From the NCBI RefSeq assembly GCF_001514205.1, contig NZ_KQ948782.1:1-64000 (forward strand): a stretch of 64,000 nucleotides of DNA, given 5' to 3'. Numbering within the stretch: position 1 is the first letter of the stretch; the number at the start of each line of letters is the position of its first letter. A model generated the notes under the pieces. That model worked only from the letters and a program-made list of their open reading frames with translations. It made no database searches and was not told where the DNA came from. Made by a program: the position numbers and the translations under genes. This document shows positions 34,519-43,255 of this stretch, piece by piece. Source of the DNA: Streptomyces griseoruber (lineage in GTDB: Bacteria > Actinomycetota > Actinomycetes > Streptomycetales > Streptomycetaceae).

Positions 34519-37500
34519 ATGTCCGGGTCCCCCAGCAGAGGCTTACGCGTGGCGGCGGTGATCGCCATGGCCGTGGTCCTGGCCGCGACCGGCACACCGG
34601 TCATGAGCCAGACCTTCGCGACCTCCGCGGACGCGTCGACGGGTGCGAGGAGCGCACGAACGGTGACGCTGATCACCGGTGACAAGGTGTCGGTCGCCCC
34701 GGACGGTTCCGTCGCCGGGATCCAGCGGGCCAAGGGGCGTGAGAAGGCCTCGTTCCAGGTCCGCAGGATCGACGGACACACCTACGTCGTTCCCGGTGAC
34801 GCGGCGGTGCCGACCGCCCGGGGCACGCTCGACCGGCGGCTGTTCGACGTGACGCAGTTGCTGGCGGACGGCTACGACGACAAGAACGGGTCCGACCTGC
34901 CGCTCATCGTCACCTACACCGGGGACGAGACGCCCGCCGCGAGCGCCTTCCGCCCCGCACGGGCCCGGGTGAGCAGGACCCTCGACGAGGTCAACGGCGT
35001 GGCGCTGCGCGCCGACCGGCGCGGGGGTGCCGCGTTCTGGGACACCTTCACCGACGGCGGCGGCCGCGGCGAGGGCACCGCGCGGCTGACCGGCTCACCC
35101 GCGGTGAAGAAGGTGGAGAAGGTCTGGCTGGACGGCAGGCGTGAGGTCAGCCTGGACCGGAGCGTGCCCCAGATCGGCGCGCCGACCGCCTGGGACGCCG
35201 GGTTCGACGGCACGGGCGTCAAGGTCGCCGTACTGGACACCGGTGTGGACCGGAACCACCCCGACCTGGCGGGTCAGGTGATCGCCCACCGGAACTTCTC
35301 CGAGCCCGGCTCCGAGGACAACGTCGACCGCAACGGCCACGGCACCCACGTGGCCTCCACCGTCGCCGGCACGGGCGCCGAGTCGCAGGGCAGGTACAGG
35401 GGCGTCGCGCCGGGCGCGCGCATCCTGGACGGCAAGATCCTCGACGACCGGGGTTACGGCTGGGACTCCGACATCATCGCGGGCATGGAGTGGGCGGTCG
35501 CCGAAGGCGCCGATGTCGTCAGCATGAGCCTGGGCGGCACCGACACCATGGGCATCGACCCCCTGGAGGAGACGGTGAACCGTCTCTCCGCCACGTCGGA
35601 CACCCTGTTCGTCATCGCCGCGGGCAACGAGGGCAACGACGGCGAGAGCACCGTCGGGTCGCCCGGCAGCGCCGAGTCCGCGCTGACGGTCGGCGCGGTG
35701 GACAAGGACGACCAGCTCGCCGACTTCTCCAGCCGCGGCCCGCGCGTGGGCGACGGCGGGGTCAAGCCGGACCTGACCGCGCCGGGGGTCGACATCACGG
35801 CCGCGGCCTCCACCGCGAGCCAACTGGAGGACTGGTACCCCTCGGGGACGCCCGGCTACGCCACGCTGAGCGGCACCTCGATGGCCACCCCGCATGTCGC
35901 GGGCGCCGCCGCCCTCCTGGCGCAGGAGCACCCGGACTGGACCGGTGAGCGGATCAAGGCGGCGCTGACCGGCTCCACGAAGCCGGGCCCCTACAGCGCG
36001 TACCAGCAGGGCACCGGACGCACCGACGTGGCGCGGGCGATCGGGCAGACCGTCGTCGCCGAGAGCGGCCCGATCAGCTTCGGCCGGCCCGCGTGGCCGC
36101 ACACCGACGACCAGCCGGTGACCAAGGAGATCACCTACCGCAACCTCGGCACCGAGCCGGTCGTCCTGGATCTGGCCATGGAGGCGCTCGGGGTGGACGG
36201 CAAGCCCAGCCCCGAGGGCATGTTCGACCTCTCGACGCGGCAGGTGACCGTCCCCGCCGGCGGTACGGCGGGTGTCACGGTGACCGCCGACACCCGTGTC
36301 GGCGGCGACACCTACGGTTCCTACGGCGGCTCGGTGACCGCCGCCTCGGCCGACGGCCGGACCTCGGTGCGCACCGCCTTCGGCGTGGAGCGCGAGGCCG
36401 AGTCGTACAACCTGACCGTCAGGCAGCTCGACGACCAGGGCAAGCCGTCCGGCAACGGCCACACGACGATCGACGGCCGGGACCGCGCCTACACCGCCGA
36501 CCTCGCCGACCGGGACGGTGAGCTCACCGTGCGCCTGCCCAAGGGCAGCTACGCCCTCACCGGGGTTCTCGGCGGGGGTGACGAGTCCGCCGCGAACGCG
36601 TACTTCCTGGCTCCCGCCGTGGAGCTGGACAAGGACACCACGATCGTCATGGACGCCCGCGAGGCCGAGTCCGCGCGGATCACGCTGCCCGACGCCGAGG
36701 CGCGGAACACCCACGCCCAGCTCCTCCCGGGGTACACGAGCACGGACGGGAAGCCTCTCGACACCGTGTCCGTCTTCGCCTTCCCCGACTTCCAGGGCTT
36801 CAAGGTCGACCAGATCGGCGAGGAGACGCCGAAGGACGTGGCGTACGCCCAGTACAGCGGCTTCTGGACGCGCGACGACGCCGACGGGCGCGCCGTGAAC
36901 TACCGCATGGCGTGGAACCGTACGGGTGCGCTCGGTGCCTTCACCGCCGACGTCCGGCGCGAGGACCTCGCCAGGATCGACATGACCTTCGGCGCGCCCC
37001 TCCAGGACACCGGGGTGGTCTTCGCGATGCCCTACTCGCCCGACGAGCGGATCGCGGCCGACTTCAGCACCCCCGTCTGGCGGGACCTGCCGCTGCGGAC
37101 CACCGAGTACGTCCTCGGCAACGGCGTGAAGTGGGCGTACGCCGCGGAACAGTGGAATGCGCTGTCCTCGCTCCAGGGGCAGTTCAGGGCGTACGAGCCG
37201 GGCAGGAGCTACACCAAGAGGCTCAACATCGGTGTCTTCGGTCCGTCCCTGCCCCCGGCCCAGGGTGAACCGGTGGACCTGTATCCCGGGCTGGCGCGGC
37301 GCGGGAACACGATCAAGGCGGTCCTGCCCCTGTTCGGCGACGGCGAGGGGAACGTGGGCTCCAGCATGTACACGCTGGACGCGTCGCTCCGCGCCGACGG
37401 CGAGGAGATCCCCGCCGACGGCGATCCGCTGTACCGGGCCGGCTACACCGTCCCCGCGGGGGACCACCGGTACGAGCTGAGCCTCGACGCGGCCCGGGAC

Positions 37501-37893
37501 CCCGAGCTGTACCCCGTCAGCACCCGGGTGCGGGCGCGGTGGACGTTCCGCTCGGCGGAGGTGGCCGAGGACAGCTGGACGCGGCTGCCGCTGTCCGTGG
37601 TCCGGTTCTCCCCCGAGCTGTCACCCACCAGCACCGCCAGGGCGGGCGAGAGGTTCGACGTGCCGTTCACCGTGGAGGGCGCGGCCGGCGGGCGGACCGT
37701 CAAGAAGCTGACGTTCGAGGTGTCGTACGACGAGGGCGGGACCTGGACGCCGGCGCGGACCGTGCACGGCAACCGTCTCTCGCTCGAGCACCCGGCGGAG
37801 CCGGGCTCCGTCTCCCTGCGGGCCAGGCTGACCGACCGTGACGGCACCACCCTGGTCCAGACGGTGGACCGGGCCTACCTCACGGTCCGGTAG
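34519..37893 (+). CDS. large secreted S8 subtilisin-like protease
   Basis: A 1124-residue secreted serine protease. A signal peptide (LRVAAVIAMAVVLAATGTPV) and a propeptide precede the S8 domain. The triad is Asp240 (VAVLDTGVD), His274 (NGHGTHVAS) and Ser454 (SGTSMATPHVAG). VIAAGNEGND is the oxyanion region. More than 600 residues follow the catalytic domain as beta-rich repeats with no module I can name, including a fibronectin-like part after ISFGRPAWPHTDDQPVTKEI. ATG 34519 has AGGTGA upstream. Typical of Streptomyces large subtilases of the 1100-residue class. A terminator lies 16 bases after the stop. Confidence 0.92.
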   Translation: MSGSPSRGLRVAAVIAMAVVLAATGTPVMSQTFATSADASTGARSARTVTLITGDKVSVAPDGSVAGIQRAKGREKASFQVRRIDGHTYVVPGDAAVPTARGTLDRRLFDVTQLLADGYDDKNGSDLPLIVTYTGDETPAASAFRPARARVSRTLDEVNGVALRADRRGGAAFWDTFTDGGGRGEGTARLTGSPAVKKVEKVWLDGRREVSLDRSVPQIGAPTAWDAGFDGTGVKVAVLDTGVDRNHPDLAGQVIAHRNFSEPGSEDNVDRNGHGTHVASTVAGTGAESQGRYRGVAPGARILDGKILDDRGYGWDSDIIAGMEWAVAEGADVVSMSLGGTDTMGIDPLEETVNRLSATSDTLFVIAAGNEGNDGESTVGSPGSAESALTVGAVDKDDQLADFSSRGPRVGDGGVKPDLTAPGVDITAAASTASQLEDWYPSGTPGYATLSGTSMATPHVAGAAALLAQEHPDWTGERIKAALTGSTKPGPYSAYQQGTGRTDVARAIGQTVVAESGPISFGRPAWPHTDDQPVTKEITYRNLGTEPVVLDLAMEALGVDGKPSPEGMFDLSTRQVTVPAGGTAGVTVTADTRVGGDTYGSYGGSVTAASADGRTSVRTAFGVEREAESYNLTVRQLDDQGKPSGNGHTTIDGRDRAYTADLADRDGELTVRLPKGSYALTGVLGGGDESAANAYFLAPAVELDKDTTIVMDAREAESARITLPDAEARNTHAQLLPGYTSTDGKPLDTVSVFAFPDFQGFKVDQIGEETPKDVAYAQYSGFWTRDDADGRAVNYRMAWNRTGALGAFTADVRREDLARIDMTFGAPLQDTGVVFAMPYSPDERIAADFSTPVWRDLPLRTTEYVLGNGVKWAYAAEQWNALSSLQGQFRAYEPGRSYTKRLNIGVFGPSLPPAQGEPVDLYPGLARRGNTIKAVLPLFGDGEGNVGSSMYTLDASLRADGEEIPADGDPLYRAGYTVPAGDHRYELSLDAARDPELYPVSTRVRARWTFRSAEVAEDSWTRLPLSVVRFSPELSPTSTARAGERFDVPFTVEGAAGGRTVKKLTFEVSYDEGGTWTPARTVHGNRLSLEHPAEPGSVSLRARLTDRDGTTLVQTVDRAYLTVR

Positions 37894-37908
37894 GGCGGAC
37901 GACCGCAC

Positions 37909-37944
37909 GGCGTGTCCGGGACCGTTCCCCGTCCCGGACACGCC
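37909..37944. terminator. bidirectional terminator
   Basis: A 14-bp perfect stem (37909-37922 / 37931-37944) with an 8-base loop between the convergent S8 protease and YciO genes. Confidence 0.8.
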
Positions 37945-37966
37945 GTCCGCGTCGTCGGCCGCGGGC

Positions 37967-38587
37967 TCACTCGAACCGCGTGGTGTCCCCGGCCCCGTGC
38001 CGCACGATCACCGCCTCGCCCTCGGAGAAGTCGATGACCGTGGTCGGCTCGGTGCCGCAGTCCCCGGAGTCGACCACCCCGTCCACCACATGGTCGAGCT
38101 GGTCCTTGATCTCCCAGCCCTGGGTCATCGGCTCCTCCTCGCCGGGCAGCAGCAGTGTGCTCGACAGCAGGGGCTCGCCCAGCTCGGTGAGCAGTGCCTG
38201 GGTGACGACGTGGTCGGGGATGCGTACGCCCACGGTCTTCTTCTTGGGGTGCTGGAGCATGCGCGGCACCTCCCTCGTCGCCGGGAGGATGAAGGTGTAG
38301 CTGCCCGGCGTCGTCGCCTTGATCGCCCGGAACACGTCGTTGTCCACCCGCACGAACTGCCCGAGCTGGGCGAAGTCCTGGCAGACGAGCGTGAAGTGGT
38401 GCCGGTCGTCCAGTTTGCGGATGGCCCGGATCCGGTCGATGCCGTCCTTGCTGCCCAGCCGGCAGCCCAGCGCGTAGCAGGAGTCCGTCGGGTACGCGAT
38501 CAGCGCGTCCTCCCGGATGGCCTGCGCGACCTGTGCGATGGTGCGCGGCTGGGGGTTGTCGGGGTGCACGTCGTAGTACTTGGCCAT
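37967..38587 (-). CDS. YrdC/Sua5/YciO-family protein
   Basis: A 206-residue protein of the L-threonylcarbamoyl-AMP synthase fold. LIAYPTDSCYALGCRLGSKD, RIRAIRKLDDRHHFTLVCQD and GSYTFILPATREVPRM are characteristic. The KKKTVGVRIPDHVV strand and STLLLPGEEEPM follow. The combination is closer to the YciO branch than to TsaC proper, so a role in tRNA t6A modification is possible but not proven. Nine bases separate it from the TetR gene upstream on the same strand, suggesting one operon. Confidence 0.85.
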   Translation of the reverse strand: MAKYYDVHPDNPQPRTIAQVAQAIREDALIAYPTDSCYALGCRLGSKDGIDRIRAIRKLDDRHHFTLVCQDFAQLGQFVRVDNDVFRAIKATTPGSYTFILPATREVPRMLQHPKKKTVGVRIPDHVVTQALLTELGEPLLSSTLLLPGEEEPMTQGWEIKDQLDHVVDGVVDSGDCGTEPTTVIDFSEGEAVIVRHGAGDTTRFE

Positions 38588-38596
38588 TGGCCGAGC

Positions 38597-39190
38597 TTAT
38601 TCCGTGGGCCGGCCGAGCAGCTGCACCCAGCTGTCCGTGAGGAGGCCCAGCGCGGTCTCCGGCTCGCTCTGCCAGCCGTGCCGCATCCAGTGCCGGGCCA
38701 GCCGGTCGAGCTGGGCGAGCGCGAGGAAGCCGCGCATGCGCCGGGAGCCCGGATCGAACCGGGCGGCCCCGTCGAGGGCGGCCCGGACGTCCGCGACCAG
38801 CCCCTCGAACCGGCCTTCGACCAGCTCGCGCACCTCCGCGTCCACGGCCGCCGCCTCCTCCGCGGCCAGCACGTACGGCCGGATCCCGGGCCAGCGCTCC
38901 GCCGTGGCGGCGAGCCAGGCGCCGATGCCGTCCCGCCCGCCCTCGCGGACGACGCCGACCAGAGCCTCGGTGTCCTCGGCGGTCAGCTCCGCCAGCTCGG
39001 CGCAGAGCGCCGTCATCAGGGCCGTGCGGGAGGGGAAGTACGCGTAGAAGGTCACCCGGGTGGTGCCCGCGGCCCTCGCGATGTCGTCGACGGTCGTCCC
39101 CGCGTAGCCGTGCTTCCCGAACAGCTCCAGGGCCGTCGACAGCAGCAGCCGACGGGTCATCTGCTTCTGAGCGGCACGCAGACGGGCCAC
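38597..39190 (-). CDS. TetR-family regulator
   Basis: A 197-residue regulator. The N-terminal HTH is complete: LLLSTALELFGKHGYAGTTV, DDIARAAGTTRVTFYAYFPS. The C-terminal ligand domain is helical with no recognisable class. GTG 39190 is preceded by TACGAT, 6 bases upstream, so the message may be leaderless. It shares an 86-base divergent region with the MarR gene at 39277, where it may bind. Cotranscription with the YciO gene looks accidental in function. Confidence 0.88.
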   Translation of the reverse strand: MARLRAAQKQMTRRLLLSTALELFGKHGYAGTTVDDIARAAGTTRVTFYAYFPSRTALMTALCAELAELTAEDTEALVGVVREGGRDGIGAWLAATAERWPGIRPYVLAAEEAAAVDAEVRELVEGRFEGLVADVRAALDGAARFDPGSRRMRGFLALAQLDRLARHWMRHGWQSEPETALGLLTDSWVQLLGRPTE

Positions 39191-39240
39191 GGTCCCATCG
39201 TACGCGGCGGACGGCCCGGGCCGGCGCTACCACACCTCCG

Positions 39241-39270
39241 TTGACATACATATGACGGGATACTTATTCT
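39241..39270 (+). promoter_or_regulatory. promoter of the 39277 MarR gene
   Basis: TTGACA (39241-39246) and TATTCT (39265-39270) are 18 bases apart. The -10 ends 6 bases before ATG 39277, so the transcript would be leaderless or nearly so. Confidence 0.6.
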
Positions 39271-39276
39271 CCCCCC

Positions 39277-39750
39277 ATGTCCGACGCCAGCGCAGCCTCC
39301 GGGGGCATCGACCGTGTGGCTTCAGGGCTCGCGGCCTGCCTCCCGGCGCTGCACCGGACGCTGGAGCGCCGTGTCGCGTCCATCTACCCGCACCCCAAGC
39401 CCCCCGAGGGGCAGCTTCTGCTGCTGAAGTTCGTCGCCCAGCAGGAAGGCGCCACCGTGCGCGAGGCCGCCGAGGCCCTGCTGATGAAGCCCAACAACGT
39501 CAGCGCCCTCGTCTCCCAGCTCACCGGGGCCGGTGAGCTGGAGCGCCGGCCGGACAGCGCCGACAAGCGGGTCGCCCATCTGTATCTGACGGCGACCTCG
39601 CGCACCCGGCTCGCCGAGGTCCGCGACCTCGAGACGGCCTGTCTCGCCGAGGCCCTGCCGGCCCTCACCGACGACGAGCTGGACGCCCTCGGCTCCGCGC
39701 TGGGCGCGCTCACCTCACTCACCCGGCACCTGCACTCCGCCGCGCACTGA
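39277..39750 (+). CDS. MarR-family regulator
   Basis: A 157-residue winged-helix regulator. Signature parts: PPEGQLLLLKFVAQQEGATV, recognition helix LMKPNNVSALVSQLTGAGEL and wing ERRPDSADKRVAHLYLTATS. It is directly followed by what appears to be the last helix of an MFS transporter, so it once probably controlled an efflux pump. The start is set by the promoter, whose -10 lies 6 bases upstream; no ribosome site is present. Confidence 0.9.
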   Translation: MSDASAASGGIDRVASGLAACLPALHRTLERRVASIYPHPKPPEGQLLLLKFVAQQEGATVREAAEALLMKPNNVSALVSQLTGAGELERRPDSADKRVAHLYLTATSRTRLAEVRDLETACLAEALPALTDDELDALGSALGALTSLTRHLHSAAH

Positions 39751-39774
39751 GCGCCGCCTTCGCGCGGGTCTTCC

Positions 39775-39957
39775 ATGAACGGCGTGCACACGGCCGTCAC
39801 GGTCACCGGCCTGCTCTGCGTCGCGGGAGCCCTCCTGTCCGCCACCGGAACCCGCCGTCGCGCCCCGGCCGAACAGCCGGTCCTGCCGCCTGCCCGAGGC
39901 CGGTTCCGGTGTGCGCCGGGGGTGGGCCTTCGGGGCTGGCCGGGCCCGCTCGCGTGA
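39775..39957 (+). pseudogene. MFS transporter C-terminal relic
   Basis: A 60-codon frame reads MNGVHTAVTVTGLLCVAGAL and then LSATGTRRRAPAEQ. A short helix with GVHTAVxVTGxLCxxGALxSATGTRRR is how many EmrB/QacA-type MFS pumps end. The rest of the pump (about 450 residues) is missing. In front of the ATG, an adjacent frame reads SAAFARVF, fitting the same protein. I infer deletion of a MarR-linked exporter. Confidence 0.45.
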
Positions 39958-40343
39958 GGCCCGCTGCCGACCGCCCGGGGGCCGGCCGTGCCGCTCACTT
40001 GAGGCCGGAGCCGGCGCTCGCGTCGGGTTTCATGTCAGGCATCGGAGGCCGGTCCCGTCGGCCGGGCGAGGAGGCGCACCACCTGTCCCAGGGCCGGCAC
40101 GCCGTCTGCGGGGGATGGGGTCCGCCTCCCCCACTCGCCCGACGTCCGGCCCCGGCCGGTTGAGCCTGGTCCCGGTGGTTGCCCGAGGTGCGGCCCCGGC
40201 CGAATGAGCTCCGCCCGCCGGTGGTGTGAGATCCGGTGCCGGGCCGCTGGGCTCGGACCCGCTGGTGGTGTGAGGTAACGTCCCCGACCGAAATGACTGG
40301 TCCTGGCCCCGAGCGGGCCGGGTGGGACGAGGAGAGCGCGCGC
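39958..40343. other. non-coding GC-rich stretch
   Basis: No supported gene. It contains scattered short direct repeats, including GGTGGTGTGAG twice (40220-40274), and may be debris from the deletion that removed the transporter. The promoter of the PucR-type gene should lie near its right end. Confidence 0.4.
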
Positions 40344-41837
40344 ATGGCCGGCCGGGACGACGGGAACCGCCACACCGAGGCGACGGGCGGCGCGGACTCC
40401 TCATGGGCGCAGGAGCTGCTCGACCACCTGCGCCCCGCCGGGTCCGGCGTACGGCGGATCGTCGGCTGGCTGGCCACCACCCTCGACGCGACGGTGTCCC
40501 TGCTGGACCGCGGCGGCGAGCCGCTCGCCGGGGAGCGGATACCCCTGGACGAGGACCTGTTCGGCGACCTCGTCTGCGGCCGCCTCGCCTCCGCCGCCTG
40601 GGAGGGCGACGGCCGCCATCTGCGGCTCGTCAGGGTCGAACTCCCCGGGCCCAGCACGGCCGGTGTCCTCGCCGTCAGCCGGACCGCCCCCTACGACCGG
40701 CGCGCCGCCGACATCCTCCGGCGCGCCGCGAGCGTCCTGGAACTGCTGCTGCGCGCCCAGCAGACCGTGGCCACCGGAGACCGTCTCGCCCGCGCCACCG
40801 CCGACCTGCGCCTGGCGATCCTGCAACTGCTCATGGTCGAGGACATCGTCTCCGCCCGCCGGGTCGCCGCCGGACTCTGGCCCGGCCTGCTCGACACCGA
40901 CACCGCCTGCGTCTACGTCGTGGAGACCAGCCCCGCCGACCGCGACCGCCTCGCCGAGGCCTGCGTCGAGGCCACCCGCGACGAGGCCCTCGTCGTCCGC
41001 TGTCCGGCCATGGACGGCCATGTCATCGTCGTCGTCCCCGACGACACCACGGCCGCCGCCCTGCGCACCGTGTGCGACGGCACCCCCGACGCCCTGCTCG
41101 GCGGCAGCGCCCGGCAGAGCCTCGCCGGCACCGCCACCGCCTACGGACAGGCCGTCAGCGCCCTCGCCGTCGCCCGCTTCCGCCCCGACCAGACCGCCGT
41201 CTACGCCGAGCGCACCCACCCCGAACGCCTGATGGACCCGGACGTCCTGCGCTCCTGGACCACCCGTCTGCTGCGCCCCCTCGACACCCTTCCGCACCAC
41301 ACCCGCGCCGAACTCCTCGCCACCACCCGGCTCGGTCTGGAGTTCACCGCCGTCAGCGCCGCGAAGGTGCTCGGCGTCAGCCGCAACACCGTCCGCGCCC
41401 GTATGGAACGCGTGGAGAACCTGCTCGGCACCGATTTCTCCGACCTCACGGTCCGGGCCACCGTCCATCTGGCCCTCAACACCGAGGTCGCCCTCACCGA
41501 GGACACCGCGGGCCACCCGGCCGCCCCGGCCGGGCTCGGCGACCTGCTCACCGAACCCGCCCTAGGCACCTGGGCCCGGGACCTGCTGGCCCGCCTGGAC
41601 ACCGACGCCCGCGATCTGCGCCGCACCCTGCGCGCCTGGATCGCCGCCGGCGGCAACGCCGAACGCGCCGCGCAACTGCTCGGCGTGCACGCCCAGACCG
41701 TGCGCGAGCACGTCCGCAGTGCCGAACCCGTCCTCGAACGCCAGCTCCTGGCCTCCGGCAGCGACCTCTACGAGGTCGTCCTCGCCCATCTCGCGACCCG
41801 CGAACTCGACCAGCCCGACCTGCGCGGGGACCGCTGA
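40344..41837 (+). CDS. PucR-type regulator with two HTH modules
   Basis: A 497-residue cytoplasmic regulator. A GAF-like N-terminal part (LDATVSLLDRGGEPLAGERI) is followed by a middle region with PucR-like character. There are two PucR-type C-terminal helix-turn-helix units: VSAAKVLGVSRNTVRARMER near residue 355, and AERAAQLLGVHAQTVREHVR near residue 450. One HTH is usual in the CdaR/PucR family. ATG 40344 has GAGGAGA upstream; ATG 40293 would add 17 residues. It is convergent with the P450-conservon operon and its target is unknown. Confidence 0.8.
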   Translation: MAGRDDGNRHTEATGGADSSWAQELLDHLRPAGSGVRRIVGWLATTLDATVSLLDRGGEPLAGERIPLDEDLFGDLVCGRLASAAWEGDGRHLRLVRVELPGPSTAGVLAVSRTAPYDRRAADILRRAASVLELLLRAQQTVATGDRLARATADLRLAILQLLMVEDIVSARRVAAGLWPGLLDTDTACVYVVETSPADRDRLAEACVEATRDEALVVRCPAMDGHVIVVVPDDTTAAALRTVCDGTPDALLGGSARQSLAGTATAYGQAVSALAVARFRPDQTAVYAERTHPERLMDPDVLRSWTTRLLRPLDTLPHHTRAELLATTRLGLEFTAVSAAKVLGVSRNTVRARMERVENLLGTDFSDLTVRATVHLALNTEVALTEDTAGHPAAPAGLGDLLTEPALGTWARDLLARLDTDARDLRRTLRAWIAAGGNAERAAQLLGVHAQTVREHVRSAEPVLERQLLASGSDLYEVVLAHLATRELDQPDLRGDR

Positions 41838-41900
41838 CGGGCCATCGGATCGGTCATCGGGTCGGTCATGGATCGGTCATGGAATCGGGCCATCCGGACT
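41838..41900. repeat. short direct repeats
   Basis: GATCGGTCAT-type units recur: ATCGGTCAT at 41849 and 41874 with GTCGGTCAT between them, downstream of the PucR-type gene. Function unknown; possibly slippage-derived. Confidence 0.5.
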
Positions 41901-41987
41901 CATCTGTGCACAAGTGAGTCCTCGGCGCCCGCGAACGGGCATCGCCACGATTCACATCCCCGTGATCAGGCACGTAGGTTCGGGGTA

Positions 41988-42031
41988 CCGCGGGGGTGCG
42001 ACCGGCACGGGGGTCTGGTCGCACCCCGCGG
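41988..42031. terminator. hairpin between convergent genes
   Basis: A 15-16-bp stem (41988-42003 / 42017-42031) with one bulged base, at the end of the P450 gene and after the PucR-type gene. Confidence 0.6.
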
Positions 42032-42037
42032 GTCTGC

Positions 42038-43255
42038 TCAGCCGCGCAGCCGGACGGGGATCCCCTGCCAGCCGAACGCGATGAACGACGGCACCTGCTC
42101 CAGTTCCCCGTCCGCTGCCCGAAGGTCCGGGAACCGCTCGAACAGGGTGCTCAGCGCGATCGACGCCTCCATCCGGGCCAGCGGCGCCCCGATGCAGCGG
42201 TGCACCCCGATCCCGAACGACAGATGGTCCTCCGCCGCCCGCGTCGCGTCGAACACGTCCGCGTCCGGACCGTAGTGCGCGGGGTCCAGATTCGCCGCGG
42301 CGTACGTCGTGATGATCGCGTCCCCGGCCGGTATCGTCACCTCGCCGACCTTCAGATCACTCACCGCGAACCGCAGCGGCAGCGAGGCGATCGACGGGTG
42401 CGCCCGCAGCGTCTCGTCGATCACCGCGTCCCAGGAGATCTCCCCGGCGCGCACCGCGGCCAGCTGCTCGGGCCGGCCCAACAGCGCCACCACCGCGTTC
42501 CCGACGAGGTTCACGGTCGTCTCGAACCCGGCCCCGATGACCAGCAGCAGCGTGTACAGCAGCTCCTCGTCGCTGAGGCGGTCCCCGTCCTCGTCGCGCA
42601 CCCGGATCAGCTCGGTCGTCATGTCGTCGCCGGGATGCTCCGCCTTGTGGGCGATGAGCCCGCCGAGGACGGTGCCGATCTGTTCCTGCACGAACGCGGC
42701 GTGCTCCGGGGTGGGGTCCGAGGTGTCCATGATCGCGGCGATCAGCCGGGCGGTGGCGGGCCGCATCTCCTCCGGCACACCGAACAGTTCGCAGATGATC
42801 CGCAACGGCAGCGGGTGCGCGAACCCCGCCTTCAGGTCCACCACCTCACCGCCCCGCTCCAGCTCGTCCAGCAGCTCGGCGGTGACCGCCTCCACCCGCT
42901 CCCGCAGGGCCTCGGTGCGCCGGTGCGTGAAGCTAGGCGCCACCAGCTTGCGCAGCCGGGTGTGGTCGGCGCCGTACGTGGACAGCATGTTGACCACGCC
43001 GACCCAGCCGAGGATCCAGCCCCAGGACGGGTGCTCGCCGAGCTCCGGCCACAGCCGCCAGTGTGTACGGGGGTCCTTGCTGACCTCGGGGTCGAGGATC
43101 AGCTGTTTCAGCGTGTCGTACCGGGTGGGCGCCCAGGCGGGGATGCCGCCGGGCAGCTCGACGGGCACGACGGGGCCGAGGGCACGCAGCCGGGCGCTCT
43201 CGGCGGCGATGTCGGCGCCGAGCGGGTCGAGGGCAATGCGGTCGGTCACGGTCAC
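42038..43255 (-). CDS. cytochrome P450, CYP154-like
   Basis: A 405-residue soluble P450 with all catalytic elements. The oxygen-activating I-helix is LLLVIGAGFETTVNLVG, the K-helix ExxR is VIDETLRAHPS, and the haem-cysteine loop is LSFGIGVHRCIGAPLARME. P450s of this kind end many Streptomyces conservons, next to a CYP157. The substrate is unknown and no ferredoxin gene is adjacent. GTG 43255 overlaps the upstream P450 stop (GTGA) and has AGGAG 7 bases before; GTG 43249 is an alternative. Confidence 0.88.
   Translation of the reverse strand: MTVTDRIALDPLGADIAAESARLRALGPVVPVELPGGIPAWAPTRYDTLKQLILDPEVSKDPRTHWRLWPELGEHPSWGWILGWVGVVNMLSTYGADHTRLRKLVAPSFTHRRTEALRERVEAVTAELLDELERGGEVVDLKAGFAHPLPLRIICELFGVPEEMRPATARLIAAIMDTSDPTPEHAAFVQEQIGTVLGGLIAHKAEHPGDDMTTELIRVRDEDGDRLSDEELLYTLLLVIGAGFETTVNLVGNAVVALLGRPEQLAAVRAGEISWDAVIDETLRAHPSIASLPLRFAVSDLKVGEVTIPAGDAIITTYAAANLDPAHYGPDADVFDATRAAEDHLSFGIGVHRCIGAPLARMEASIALSTLFERFPDLRAADGELEQVPSFIAFGWQGIPVRLRG

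Noticed and set aside
35095..37467. 790-codon minus-strand frame opposite the S8 protease
   Set aside because: Shadow frame with no motif; the plus-strand catalytic triad is clear.
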